A DNA stretch of 53,617 bases from Streptomyces sp. MMG1533 (GCF_001279775.1 NZ_LGDG01000262.1:1-53617); one strand, 5' to 3'; positions 25,931 through 33,716 are shown, numbered from the stretch's first letter. Numbers and translations: made by a program. Notes: generated by a model not told the origin, from the letters alone.

Positions 25931-26584
25931 GTGACTACTGGCCTGCTCCTGAGTGGCGCCGCGACCGCAGCGCTCCTCACCGCCGCACTGCCCGCGCAGG
26001 GCCCGTCCTCCGGGTTCGAGGACCCGCCGCCGGACAAGATCGTCATCAAGGTCGCCACGGTGAACGGCTCGGGCTGCCCGCAGGGCACGGCCGCGGTCGC
26101 CGTCTCCGAGGACAACACCGCCTTCACCGTGACCTACAGCGACTACCTCGCCCAGGCCGGCGGCAACTCCGACCCCACCGCGTTCCGCAAGAACTGCCAG
26201 CTCAACCTGATCGTCCACGTGCCGCAGGGCTTCACCTACGCCGTCGCCAGCGCCGACTACCGCGGCTTCGCCGCGCTCCAGTCCGGGGCGAGCGGCACGC
26301 AGAGAGCGTCGTACTACTTCCAGGGCTCCTCGAACACGGTCTTCAAGAACCACCCCTTCGCCGGCCCCTACAACGACAACTGGCAGGCCACCGACACCAC
26401 GGACTGGGCCCAACTGGTCTGGGCGCCCTGCGGAGTCCAGCGCAACTTCAACATCAACACGGAGCTCCGCGTGAACGCCGGGACGCAGTCGCCCGCCAAG
26501 GTCAGCTTCATGACGATGGACTCGACGGACGGGGACATCAGCACGGTGTACCACCTGGCGTGGAAGGAGTGCCCGGAGTCGTAG
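25931..26584 (+). CDS. DUF4360 secreted protein
   Basis: 217 residues. GTG at 25931 with GGGGAGAG upstream. An N-terminal signal (TTGLLLSGAATAALLTAALPAQ) precedes the DUF4360 domain: VNGSGCPQGTAAVAVSEDNTAFTVTYSDYLAQAG, then KNCQLNLIVHVPQGFTYAVASADYRGFAAL, then WAPCGVQRNFNINTELRVN. Conserved cysteines probably form disulphides. The family is common in streptomycetes and fungi; its function is unknown. It is preceded by about 160 bases holding two TCTCCACAG direct repeats (25840-25870) but no convincing promoter consensus. Confidence 0.9.
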   Translation: MTTGLLLSGAATAALLTAALPAQGPSSGFEDPPPDKIVIKVATVNGSGCPQGTAAVAVSEDNTAFTVTYSDYLAQAGGNSDPTAFRKNCQLNLIVHVPQGFTYAVASADYRGFAALQSGASGTQRASYYFQGSSNTVFKNHPFAGPYNDNWQATDTTDWAQLVWAPCGVQRNFNINTELRVNAGTQSPAKVSFMTMDSTDGDISTVYHLAWKECPES

Positions 26585-26594
26585 CGACGTACCC

Positions 26595-26625
26595 CGGTGG
26601 CCCCCCGTGAGTGGCGGGGCCACCG
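26595..26625. terminator. Bidirectional terminator hairpin
   Basis: CGGTGGCCCC (26595-26604) pairs with GGGGCCACCG (26616-26625), a 10-bp stem with an 11-base loop. It lies between the convergent DUF4360 and DUF397 genes. Confidence 0.75.
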
Positions 26626-26629
26626 TCGG

Positions 26630-26872
26630 TCAGTTCGCGACGTGCGTGAGGAAGTCGGCCCAGGCGTCGGAGGAGAGGGCGAGTTGAGGGCCCTGCCTGT
26701 CCTTGGAGTCGCGGACGTGGATGGTGGCGGGGCAGGTGGCGACCTCGACGCAGTCGCCGGAAGCGCTGCTGCTGTAGCTCGACTTGCGCCAGGAAAGGGC
26801 GACTTCTACGCAGTCGTCGCCGGAGCCGCTGCTGTAGGTGCTCTTGAACCAGGCCAGTTCGCCGGTGCTCAT
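26630..26872 (-). CDS. DUF397 protein with a duplicated motif
   Basis: 80 residues. DUF397 proteins (usually about 60-65 residues) partner the upstream helix-turn-helix regulator in streptomycete pairs such as BldB- and WhiJ-associated loci. Here the N-terminal motif is doubled: WFKSTYSSGSGDDCVEVA followed by WRKSSYSSSASGDCVEVATCP, then the usual VHVRDSKD-like segment and the end SDAWADFLTHVAN. ATG at 26872 overlaps the regulator's stop (ATGA), giving coupled translation. The pair probably forms an antagonistic regulatory module. Confidence 0.93.
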   Translation of the reverse strand: MSTGELAWFKSTYSSGSGDDCVEVALSWRKSSYSSSASGDCVEVATCPATIHVRDSKDRQGPQLALSSDAWADFLTHVAN

Positions 26873-27711
26873 AGGTCTCCTCGCATCCGCTGCAACAGGC
26901 TCAATGAGTCCGGGATGGTGAGAGCCTGTGAGCGCATCCTGGCATAGCGCTGTTGGAGCACACTGACCACTTTCCGGTCGGAGATCAGCTGGCCGCTCAA
27001 CTGCCCCTCGTTGTAAGCGAACCACTGGTTCTCCGGGGTTTCCAGCAGGCGGATGGGGCCGTGCAGTCCGGCATGCGACTCCCGCTCCAGCGGCATGATC
27101 TGGATCTCGACGTTCCGCAGCTCGGAGACCTCCAGCAGGTGATCGATGAGCTCCCGCGTAGTTTCCCTCCCGCCCGTGTGGCGAAGAAGCAACTGCTCCT
27201 CGATGATGAAGCTGAACGCGGTGTTGGGCCGTTCCCGCAGCAGTCGTTGCCGTTCGGCCCGAGCCGCCCACTGGGCCTCGATCTGCTCGTCCTCCAGCGG
27301 CGGCAGCTCATCGGCGAAGAGCTGCCGCGCGTACGCCTCTGTCTGCAACAGACCCGGAATCAAACGGCATTCGTACGTGTACAGGGTGATCGCGGTCGCC
27401 TCCAAACGCGCCCACCGCCGAAACCAAGCCGCCAACCCCGGCTGGCGGGCCAGCGTCGGCAACGCCTTCCGCAACACCCCGGTGTTCCCCAGCACCTCCT
27501 CCGCCCGGTCCACGAACGTCGGATCCGGCATCCGCCTCCCCAACTCCACCGACGCCACCGTGTGTTTGGAGAACCGCACCAGGTCCGCGAACTCCTCCCG
27601 GCTCAGTCGCGCGTGCTCACGCAACGCCTGGACGACCGCTCCGAACGTCCGCAGACTGTCGGACGACTCCGGCTCGCTCCCGCCCGCGCCCACCACTCCA
27701 TCGACCACCAC
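26869..27711 (-). CDS. Helix-turn-helix regulator (XRE/DUF5753, WhiJ-like)
   Basis: 280 residues. An N-terminal HTH_31 domain (about 22-80: FGAVVQALREHARLSREEFADLVRFSKHTVASVELGRRMP) and a C-terminal DUF5753 domain (LYTYECRLIPGLLQTEAYARQLF, SFIIEEQLLLRHTGG, EIQIMPLERESHAGLHGPIRLLE). GTG start at 27711 with GGGAGG six bases upstream. It is translationally coupled to the DUF397 partner and divergent from an ATP-binding anti-sigma-type protein. This three-gene arrangement recurs in Streptomyces regulatory loci (recalled), so the three probably act together. Confidence 0.95.
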   Translation of the reverse strand: MVVDGVVGAGGSEPESSDSLRTFGAVVQALREHARLSREEFADLVRFSKHTVASVELGRRMPDPTFVDRAEEVLGNTGVLRKALPTLARQPGLAAWFRRWARLEATAITLYTYECRLIPGLLQTEAYARQLFADELPPLEDEQIEAQWAARAERQRLLRERPNTAFSFIIEEQLLLRHTGGRETTRELIDHLLEVSELRNVEIQIMPLERESHAGLHGPIRLLETPENQWFAYNEGQLSGQLISDRKVVSVLQQRYARMRSQALTIPDSLSLLQRMRGDL

Positions 27712-27769
27712 CGGTCACCTCCCGCACACATGGTCACGGGCAGTCACCAGTACTGTCCAGTCCGTGACC

Positions 27770-27792
27770 GCGTACGCTCGCGCAGCGTACGC
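27770..27792. promoter_or_regulatory. Repeated palindrome between divergent regulators
   Basis: GCGTACGC occurs at 27770-27777 and 27785-27792, separated by 7 bases. Each copy is self-complementary, so the pair is both a direct and an inverted repeat. It lies in the 127-base gap between the HTH gene and the ATP-binding gene, a natural operator position. Confidence 0.45.
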
Positions 27793-27838
27793 GCCGCCGA
27801 CCTGGTGAAGTGGCCCTCACGCCCGCCAGATTGGGCGC

Positions 27839-28327
27839 ATGACCACACCCCCCACCGCTCAAGGCCCCGTCACCGTACGTATGTTCACCCAGCGCCTCAG
27901 TGCCACGCCCCGCGGCGCCCGCCTCGCCCGGCACCTCGCCCTGAACCAGCTCGACGCCTGGGGCGTCCCGCACGGCAGCGACCCCTCCGACGCCGTGGCT
28001 GTGATCGTCGCCGAACTGGCCGCCAACGCGGTGACCCACGGGCGCGTCCCGGGCCGGGACTTCGAGCTGCGGCTCGCGCTCGTGACCGGCAGCGTGCGTG
28101 TGGAGGTCACCGACACCCGCGCGGAACCACGTCCGCCCGCCCCCGGCGACGTACGGACGCCGAGACCGCTCGACGAGGGGGGCCGCGGCCTGCTCCTCGT
28201 CGACGCGCTCGCCGACCGGTGGGAGGTGGTCGACCGGGAGCCGCCGCCGGGCAAGACGGTACGGGCCGAGGTGGACCTGCCGCGGTGGCTGTCGCTGGTG
28301 CAGGGCGTGGGGGACGGCCCCGGGTGA
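27839..28327 (+). CDS. ATP-binding protein, HATPase anti-sigma-factor type
   Basis: 162 residues with the GHKL fold: N-box VAELAANAVTHG (about 58-69), G1 VEVTDTRAEPRPP, G2 LDEGGRGLLLVDALADRW. These are the RsbW/SpoIIAB-like regulatory ATPases numerous in streptomycetes. It lacks a histidine-phosphotransfer domain, so it is an anti-sigma-type kinase or binder. ATG at 27839. It is divergent from the WhiJ-like/DUF397 pair; such ATPases often accompany these pairs. The stop codon lies inside a 38-bp perfect palindrome. Confidence 0.93.
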   Translation: MTTPPTAQGPVTVRMFTQRLSATPRGARLARHLALNQLDAWGVPHGSDPSDAVAVIVAELAANAVTHGRVPGRDFELRLALVTGSVRVEVTDTRAEPRPPAPGDVRTPRPLDEGGRGLLLVDALADRWEVVDREPPPGKTVRAEVDLPRWLSLVQGVGDGPG

Positions 28328-28356
28328 CCGTACGTCCGGACGTACGGTCACCCGGG
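28319..28356. terminator. 38-bp perfect palindrome, probable bidirectional terminator
   Basis: Left arm CCCGGGTGACCGTACGTCC is exactly complementary to the right arm with no spacer. It includes the TGA of the ATP-binding gene and ends 14 bases from the convergent dioxygenase stop. Confidence 0.75.
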
Positions 28357-28369
28357 ACGCGTCGGGGCG

Positions 28370-29152
28370 TCAGCTCTGCTCGACGCCCAGCGTGAGCGTG
28401 CCGGCGTAGCCGGCGGACGGTGAGCTGCCCAGGGCGGTGAGGGTGAGGAGGCCGGACGCCGCGCCTCCCTCGTCGTAGATGGAGTCCTGGGCGAGGGTGG
28501 TGCGGGGGACCGTGTTGGCCGAGTACGGCGAGAGGGCGCCGACCCGGGCCGTGATCGTCTCGTCGAAGAAGAGCTGTCCGGTGTGCAGCTCCTGGCCGCC
28601 GGTGAACGAGCCGTCCGAAGTGAGGGTGACGTCCGTGTGCACCTTGATGTGGATGTGCACGCAGCGGCCGCGGTACCAGCCCGGGTAGACGGTGGTGATG
28701 CTCGCGACGCCGCTGGAGTTCGTCAGCACACCGCCGCGCAGGAAGGTGCCGTTGTCGGGCTCGCTGTGGCCGTTGTTGCCGACGAAGCCGGAGTACTCGC
28801 CGAGCGCGTCGCAGTGCCAGATCTCGACGAGGGCGTCGCTCAGGGGCACGCAGGTGTCGTCGTCGACGACGGTGAGGGTCAGCCGGAGGGGGAAGCCGGT
28901 CTTGTCCTCGCTGATGTCGGAGCGGACGTACTGTCCGTCGAGGTAGTAGGGGCCTTCGGTCATCTCCTTGGTGAGCGTGCAGACCGCCGCCGCGGCGGCA
29001 GGAACTGCGGTGGCCGTGTCGGCCGTGGGCGCTTCGGGCGCGGCGGCGCCCACGGCGAGGGTGGCGGCGGTGGCGCCGGTGGCGATCAGCACGGTGCGAC
29101 GCCCGACCTGGTGGGCTGCTTCAGCTCTGTTGTCCACTGGGGTGTCTGTCAT
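28370..29152 (-). CDS. Secreted intradiol ring-cleavage dioxygenase-like protein
   Basis: 260 residues from the ATG at 29152 (a GTG at 29158 is also possible; both have weak ribosome sites). A twin-arginine signal (GRRTVLIATGATAATLAVGAAA) precedes the intradiol dioxygenase fold: TEGPYYLDGQYVRSDISEDKTGFPLRLTLTVVD, then DALVEIWHCDALGEYSGF, then TVYPGWYRGRCVHIHIKVH. The expected Fe(III) ligands, Tyr in YYLDGQY and YPGWY and His in HIHIKVH, are all visible. Secreted members act on catechols, possibly lignin-derived, and can bind aromatics through an added domain, which is absent here. It stands alone, facing the ATP-binding gene. Confidence 0.92.
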   Translation of the reverse strand: MTDTPVDNRAEAAHQVGRRTVLIATGATAATLAVGAAAPEAPTADTATAVPAAAAAVCTLTKEMTEGPYYLDGQYVRSDISEDKTGFPLRLTLTVVDDDTCVPLSDALVEIWHCDALGEYSGFVGNNGHSEPDNGTFLRGGVLTNSSGVASITTVYPGWYRGRCVHIHIKVHTDVTLTSDGSFTGGQELHTGQLFFDETITARVGALSPYSANTVPRTTLAQDSIYDEGGAASGLLTLTALGSSPSAGYAGTLTLGVEQS

Positions 29153-29335
29153 GGACACGGCACCGTAGAAGCGGATCCTGTCGGTCGGCTGTCAGTCGGG
29201 TAAAGCGACGATCCGTCAAGTCTCTTGTGGGACAGCCCGTCCGGAGGGGGTGGGGCGGGGTAGCGTTATGTCCTAAAAGGGTGAAAAGCGGCAATAGGTT
29301 CGCAGGATTCGAAAGGTTTGCGAATGGGAGTACGA

Positions 29336-29632
29336 ATGAGGCTGACCGGACGCGTCGAAAAGCGCATCGCCAAGGACTTCCCCGGCCGGGACGGCCAGGT
29401 CGTGGAGGAACTCCTCGCCGAACTCGTGAGCCACCTGACCGAGCGCGGCGACCGCGAGGACAAGGAACGCATCGCCGCCGCGACGCTCCTCTGCAGCCGC
29501 GGAAGAATGGACCGCCTCCTCGACGCCCTCCAACTGGCCAAGGAGGACACCCGGGACGTCCTGGTGGGGGCCGGGCTGGCGGACGCCGGGTGGAGGGAGC
29601 AGTTGGAGGCGGACTTCGGGCCAGGGGTGTGA
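29336..29632 (+). CDS. Conserved small hypothetical protein
   Basis: 98 residues, mostly helical and charged: RLTGRVEKRIAKDFPGRDGQVVEELLAELVSHLTERGDREDKERIAAATLLCSRGRMDRLLDALQLAKEDTRDVLVGAGLADAGW. I do not recognise a named domain, though the pattern (about 100 residues ending in a 'DVLVGAGLA..W' segment) resembles conserved streptomycete hypotheticals. The ATG at 29336 has GGGAG five bases upstream; an ATG at 29324 is also usable (GAAAGG upstream). It is divergent from the dioxygenase gene across about 180 bases. Confidence 0.7.
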   Translation: MRLTGRVEKRIAKDFPGRDGQVVEELLAELVSHLTERGDREDKERIAAATLLCSRGRMDRLLDALQLAKEDTRDVLVGAGLADAGWREQLEADFGPGV

Positions 29633-29833
29633 GAAGGGCGGGGGGAGGGATCGGCCGGCCGAGGGGCGCGCGCGGCAACGGCCGGTCTGTTTCGCGCTCG
29701 CGCCTGCGTCGTGCCCGGTCGACGCCGAGGCGATGCCGCGCCCGGCCCTGAACCGGGCGAAGACCGTCCGCGCACCGGGTACGCACAGGTTTCCCCCAAG
29801 GGCGCTTCAGGTCGGCCATGGAGTTTGGTGCTC

Positions 29834-31156
29834 ATGTATGGACACGGACACCGACCACGTACCCCCGAAACCGAGCGCAGCCGCCGCTGGTTCATGAACA
29901 AGGCGCTGCTCACCGGTGGTGTCGCCGCAGTGGCGGCCATGACCGGCTGCTCGGCGGGCTCCTCCGACACGGCGAGCTCCGCCTCGTCCTCCGCCGCCCC
30001 GAGCGGCATGCCCTCGGGAGGCCCCGCCGGAGGCGCCGGCGGCATGGGCCCGGGTGCCTCCGAGGTGAAGTACGCCGACTTCGTGGGCGTCACCACCGAC
30101 GGCAAGGTCGTCGACGACCTGTACTCGATCCACTCGACGGACGTCTCCACCGACAAGCTGGTCAAGGCCGCGCAGGCCTTCCTGGACGGGCTCACCTCGA
30201 AGGAGCGCAAGGCCTCCGTCTTCGACGTGGACGACGACGAGTGGCTGGCCTGGAGCAATGTCGACGGGTACGCGCGTGAGGGCGCCCGGATGGGCGACCT
30301 GACCGAGAAGCAGCGCAACCTCGGCTACGCGCTGCTGGGCGCGGCCCTGTCCGCCGACGGGCTCACCCAGACCCGCAACATCATGAAGCTCAACGCGTAC
30401 CTGGGCGACTACAACGGCGGCAACAAGGAGACGCTCACCGAGGGCCACTACTACTTCACCTTCATGGGCACCCCGTCGACGACGAAGCCCTGGGGCTTCC
30501 AGTACGAGGGCCACCACGTGGCCATCAACTACTTCGTGCTGGGCGACCAGGTCGTCATGACGCCCACCTTCATGGGCTCCGAGCCGACGTCCGCCACCTA
30601 CAAGGGCGAGAAGATCACCCTCTTCAGGCCGGAGACCAAGGCGGGGCTCACGCTCCTGCGCTCCCTGACCGCCGCGCAGCGCAAGAAGGTGATCTCCTCG
30701 GAGACCAAGGCCGGCGACAACATGAAGGCCGGTGCCGGCCAGGACAACCTCAAGCTCGCCTACCAGGGCCTGGCCGCCTCCGGGTTCACCGGCACCCAGC
30801 GCGACCATCTCCTCGACCTGGTCCGGGTCTACGTCGGCAACCTGGCCGACGCGCAGGCCGCGGTGAAGATGAAGGAGGTGGAGGAGCACCTCGACGACAC
30901 GTACTTCTACTGGATCGGCGAGACCGAGGACTCCTCCGCCTTCTACTACCGCGTGCACAGCCCGGTCGTGCTCATCGAGTACGACGCCCAGTCCCCGATC
31001 GCCTACGGCAACAAGGACGGCGGCGACAGCGGCGGCATGGGCGGCCCCGGCGGCGGCACGCCCAGTCAGCAGCACATTCACACCATCATCCGCACGCCCA
31101 ACGGCGGTGACTACGGCGTCGATCTCCTCAAGCTGCACCTGGAGAACGACCACTGA
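29834..31156 (+). CDS. DUF3500 lipoprotein
   Basis: 440 residues. The N-terminus has a basic region, a hydrophobic segment (ALLTGGVAAVAAMTGC) and a lipobox-type Cys, followed by a Ser/Gly/Met-rich linker, so it is probably a lipoprotein. The mature domain is DUF3500 (LTSKERKASVFDVDDDEWLAWSN, then YYFTFMGTPSTTKPWGFQYEGHHVAINYFVLGDQVVMTPTFMG, then FYYRVHSPVVLIEYDAQSP, then HTIIRTPNGGDYGVDLL). The HH and H residues hint at a metal site. Function unknown. It lies 14 bases upstream of the conserved arabinan promoter but is not part of that transcript. The start is uncertain (an in-frame GTG lies at 29828). Confidence 0.85.
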   Translation: MYGHGHRPRTPETERSRRWFMNKALLTGGVAAVAAMTGCSAGSSDTASSASSSAAPSGMPSGGPAGGAGGMGPGASEVKYADFVGVTTDGKVVDDLYSIHSTDVSTDKLVKAAQAFLDGLTSKERKASVFDVDDDEWLAWSNVDGYAREGARMGDLTEKQRNLGYALLGAALSADGLTQTRNIMKLNAYLGDYNGGNKETLTEGHYYFTFMGTPSTTKPWGFQYEGHHVAINYFVLGDQVVMTPTFMGSEPTSATYKGEKITLFRPETKAGLTLLRSLTAAQRKKVISSETKAGDNMKAGAGQDNLKLAYQGLAASGFTGTQRDHLLDLVRVYVGNLADAQAAVKMKEVEEHLDDTYFYWIGETEDSSAFYYRVHSPVVLIEYDAQSPIAYGNKDGGDSGGMGGPGGGTPSQQHIHTIIRTPNGGDYGVDLLKLHLENDH

Positions 31157-31170
31157 GGCTGCGCGGACCA

Positions 31171-31199
31171 TTGACGCGCGAGGGGTTCGATTCTACGGT
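31171..31199 (+). promoter_or_regulatory. Promoter of second arabinan-degradation pair
   Basis: TTGACG (31171-31176), 17-bp spacer, TACGGT (31194-31199). It has the same hexamers, spacing and flanking bases (ccaTTGACGCGC) as the promoter at 15280. Confidence 0.75.
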
Positions 31200-31235
31200 C
31201 CGTCCGAGGTTCTGATCGGTGATCGAAATACCGAA
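31185..31235. promoter_or_regulatory. Operator elements of second arabinan promoter
   Basis: GTTCGATT (31185-31192) and GTCCGAGG (31202-31209) flank the -10 in the same positions as the arms at 15294 and 15312. TGATCGAAATACCGAA (31220-31235) is the reverse complement of a TTCGGNATNTCGANCA site matching 15332-15347. Confidence 0.55.
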
Positions 31236-31277
31236 CGAACACCGGACGGACCGTACCCCCACGCAAGGAGGATCCAC

Positions 31278-32291
31278 GTGAGCCGCACCTCCCGTACCTC
31301 CCGTACCTCCCGTACCTCCCGTACCTCCCGTACCTCCCGCAGAACCGCACTCCTCGCCGTCCCCGCGGCCGTCCTGCTCGCCCTGATCCCGAGCAGCGCG
31401 TCCGCGTACCCCAACCCCGGCCGGGTCACCGGCGACATCGTCGTCCACGACCCGACGATGGTCCGCAACTCGTCGGGCCGCTACCTGCTGTACGGCACCG
31501 GTGGCGGCCTCGGCTACAAGACGTCCACGGACCGGACCGCCTTCGCCGCGGGCGCCGACGCCTTCTCCGTCAAGCCGAGCTGGTGGTCGTCGTACGCCAC
31601 CGAGGCGTGGGCGCCCGACATCTCCTACCACGGCGGCAAGTACCTGATGTACTACGCCGTCTCGACCTTCGGGTCCAACAAGTCGGCCATCGGACTGGCC
31701 GGTTCGACGACCGGACTGCCGGGCTCCTGGACCGACTACGGCACCGTCTACACCTCCACCACCTCCAGCGACTACAACGCCATCGACCCGAACCTCTTCG
31801 TGGACGACGACGGCAAGTGGTGGCTGTCCTTCGGGAGTTGGTGGACCGGTCTGAAGATGATCCAGATCGACCCCTCCACCGGGAAACAGCTCTCCTCCAA
31901 CACCACCCGGTACTCGATCGCCTCCCGCCCCACCGGCACCAAGGCCGTCGAGGCGCCCTACATCGTCAAGCGGGGCGGCTACTACTACCTCTTCGCCTCG
32001 TACGACACCTGCTGCGCCGGCACCAGTTCGACGTACAAGGTCAAGGTCGGCCGCGCCACCAGCGTCACCGGGCCGTACTACGACAAGAACGGCGTCTCGA
32101 TGATGAACAACGGCGGGACGCCCGTGCTGGAGTCGCACGGCAGCATCGTCGGGCCCGGCGGACAGTCGATCATGAACGACTCCGACGGGGACCTGATCGT
32201 CTACCACTACTACGACGGCAATGACAACGGCACGCCCAAATTGGGCATCAACCTTCTGAACTGGAGCAGCGGATGGCCCGTCGCATACTGA
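31278..32291 (+). CDS. Arabinan endo-1,5-alpha-L-arabinosidase (GH43), secreted
   Basis: 337 residues. GTG at 31278 with AAGGAGG six bases upstream. The N-terminus is six Ser-Arg-Thr repeats leading into TSRRTALLAVPAAVLLALIPSSASA, a Tat-like signal. The GH43 propeller has catalytic Asp in VVHDPTM (about residue 58), Asp in NAIDPNL and Glu in KAVEAPYIV, plus YLFASYDTCCAGTSSTYKVKVGRA and YHYYDGNDNGTPKLGIN, nearly matching the paralogue at 18527-19495. It hydrolyses alpha-1,5-arabinan outside the cell. The last 19 bases overlap the next GH43 gene, so the two are co-expressed from the promoter at 31171. Confidence 0.95.
   Translation: MSRTSRTSRTSRTSRTSRTSRRTALLAVPAAVLLALIPSSASAYPNPGRVTGDIVVHDPTMVRNSSGRYLLYGTGGGLGYKTSTDRTAFAAGADAFSVKPSWWSSYATEAWAPDISYHGGKYLMYYAVSTFGSNKSAIGLAGSTTGLPGSWTDYGTVYTSTTSSDYNAIDPNLFVDDDGKWWLSFGSWWTGLKMIQIDPSTGKQLSSNTTRYSIASRPTGTKAVEAPYIVKRGGYYYLFASYDTCCAGTSSTYKVKVGRATSVTGPYYDKNGVSMMNNGGTPVLESHGSIVGPGGQSIMNDSDGDLIVYHYYDGNDNGTPKLGINLLNWSSGWPVAY
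31281..31334. repeat. 9-bp tandem repeat encoding (Ser-Arg-Thr)6
   Basis: Six in-frame units of TCC-CGT-ACC type (the first is AGC-CGC-ACC) at the start of the arabinanase signal peptide. The repeat is nearly perfect at the DNA level, so slippage in 9-base steps would change the n-region length without a frameshift. Confidence 0.92.
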
Positions 32292-33706
32292 CCCTGCTGG
32301 CAGCGTTGCTGCTGGCCCTCTCGATCGGGCAACCCTCGGCGAGCGCGGCCTCGTTCGCCAATCCGGTCAAGGCGCAGAAGGGCGCCGACCCCTGGATCTC
32401 GTACTACAACGGCAACTACTACATGGTGACGACGAGCTGGACCGACGTCATCACCATGCGCAAGTCCGCCACCCTGGCCGGGCTCGCCACCGCGCCCAAC
32501 ATCCAGGTGTGGAAGGGCGATTCGGCGAGCAGATGCTGCAACATCTGGGCGCCGGAGATCCACTTCCTCAACGGCCGCTGGTATCTGTACTACGTCGCCG
32601 GGCAGAACGTCTCCGACTACAACGCGACCCAGCGGACGCACGTCCTGGAGAGCGCCGGGTCCGATCCCACCGGGCCCTACACCTACAAGAACCAGCTCAA
32701 CTCCGCCTGGATGCTGGACCCGACGGTCGCCACCATCAACGGCCAGCTGTACCTGTTCGGCAGCGCGAGCGGCGGCACGCAGAACCTCGTCGCCGCCCGT
32801 ATGTCGAACCCGTACACCCTCGCCACCGGCTTCTCCACCATCTCCACACCGACCAACTCCTGGGAGACGTCCGGCGGCACGGTCAACGAGGGGCCGGAGA
32901 TCCTCCAGCGCGGCGGGAAGACCTTCCTGATCTACTCGGCGAGCGGCTGCTGGACCCCCGACTACAAGCTCGGCCAGCTCACGCTCACCGGGTCCGATCC
33001 GCTCTCCGCGTCCTCCTGGACGAAGAAGTCCACGCCGGTCTTCCAGCGCAACGACGCGAACGGCGTCTACGGTCCGGGCCACAACGGCTTCTTCACCTCG
33101 CCGGACGGCACCGAGAACTGGATCGTCTACCACGCCAACGACTCCGCCTCCGACGGCTGCGACAACGGGCGTACGACCCGGGCGCAGAAGTTCACCTGGA
33201 ACGCGGACGGCACACCGAACCTCGGTACGCCCGTCCGGCTCGGGACGAGCATGACCGGCCCGTCCGGCGAACCGTCGACCGCCTCGACGACGTACACGAT
33301 CACGAACCGCAACAGCGGCAAGTGCCTTGACGTTGCCGGGAGTTCGACGGCCGACGGCGCCAACGTGCAGCAGTACACCTGCAGCGGCGGCAACAACCAG
33401 AAGTGGCGGATCGAGGACCAGGGCGACGACACCAGCCGGCTGGTGAACGTGGCCACCGGCAAGGTGCTCGACACCGCCGACTGCTCGTCCGCCGACGGTG
33501 CCGACCTGCGCCAGTGGTCCTGGCTGAACAACACCTGCCAGCGGTTCCGGTTCGTCACCACCGACAGCGGCTACGTCAGGATCGTGAACCAGGCCACCGG
33601 CAAGGTCGCCGACGTCGCCGACTGCTCGACCGCGGACTCCGCCGACGTACGGCAGTGGTCGTGGCTGAACAACAACTGCCAGCAGTGGCGGCTGAACCCC
33701 GTGTAG
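32273..33706 (+). CDS. GH43 exo-arabinofuranosidase-type enzyme with C-terminal ricin-B lectin domain
   Basis: 477 residues. A Sec signal (MARRILTLLAALLLALSIGQPSASA) precedes a GH43 catalytic domain (about 30-335): Asp in KGADPWISYY (about residue 39), Asp in WMLDPTV, Glu in NEGPEIL. The segment YYMVTTSWTDVITMRKSATLAGL resembles the GH43_26 exo-1,5-alpha-L-arabinofuranosidases of Streptomyces (recalled). The last 130 residues form a ricin-type beta-trefoil (CBM13) with three QxW-type repeats (NNQKWRI, NTCQRFRF, NNCQQWRL). ATG at 32273 lies inside the end of the endo-arabinanase gene, giving coupled synthesis of an endo/exo pair. Confidence 0.93.
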   Translation: MARRILTLLAALLLALSIGQPSASAASFANPVKAQKGADPWISYYNGNYYMVTTSWTDVITMRKSATLAGLATAPNIQVWKGDSASRCCNIWAPEIHFLNGRWYLYYVAGQNVSDYNATQRTHVLESAGSDPTGPYTYKNQLNSAWMLDPTVATINGQLYLFGSASGGTQNLVAARMSNPYTLATGFSTISTPTNSWETSGGTVNEGPEILQRGGKTFLIYSASGCWTPDYKLGQLTLTGSDPLSASSWTKKSTPVFQRNDANGVYGPGHNGFFTSPDGTENWIVYHANDSASDGCDNGRTTRAQKFTWNADGTPNLGTPVRLGTSMTGPSGEPSTASTTYTITNRNSGKCLDVAGSSTADGANVQQYTCSGGNNQKWRIEDQGDDTSRLVNVATGKVLDTADCSSADGADLRQWSWLNNTCQRFRFVTTDSGYVRIVNQATGKVADVADCSTADSADVRQWSWLNNNCQQWRLNPV

Positions 33707-33716
33707 GCAGTCCTTC

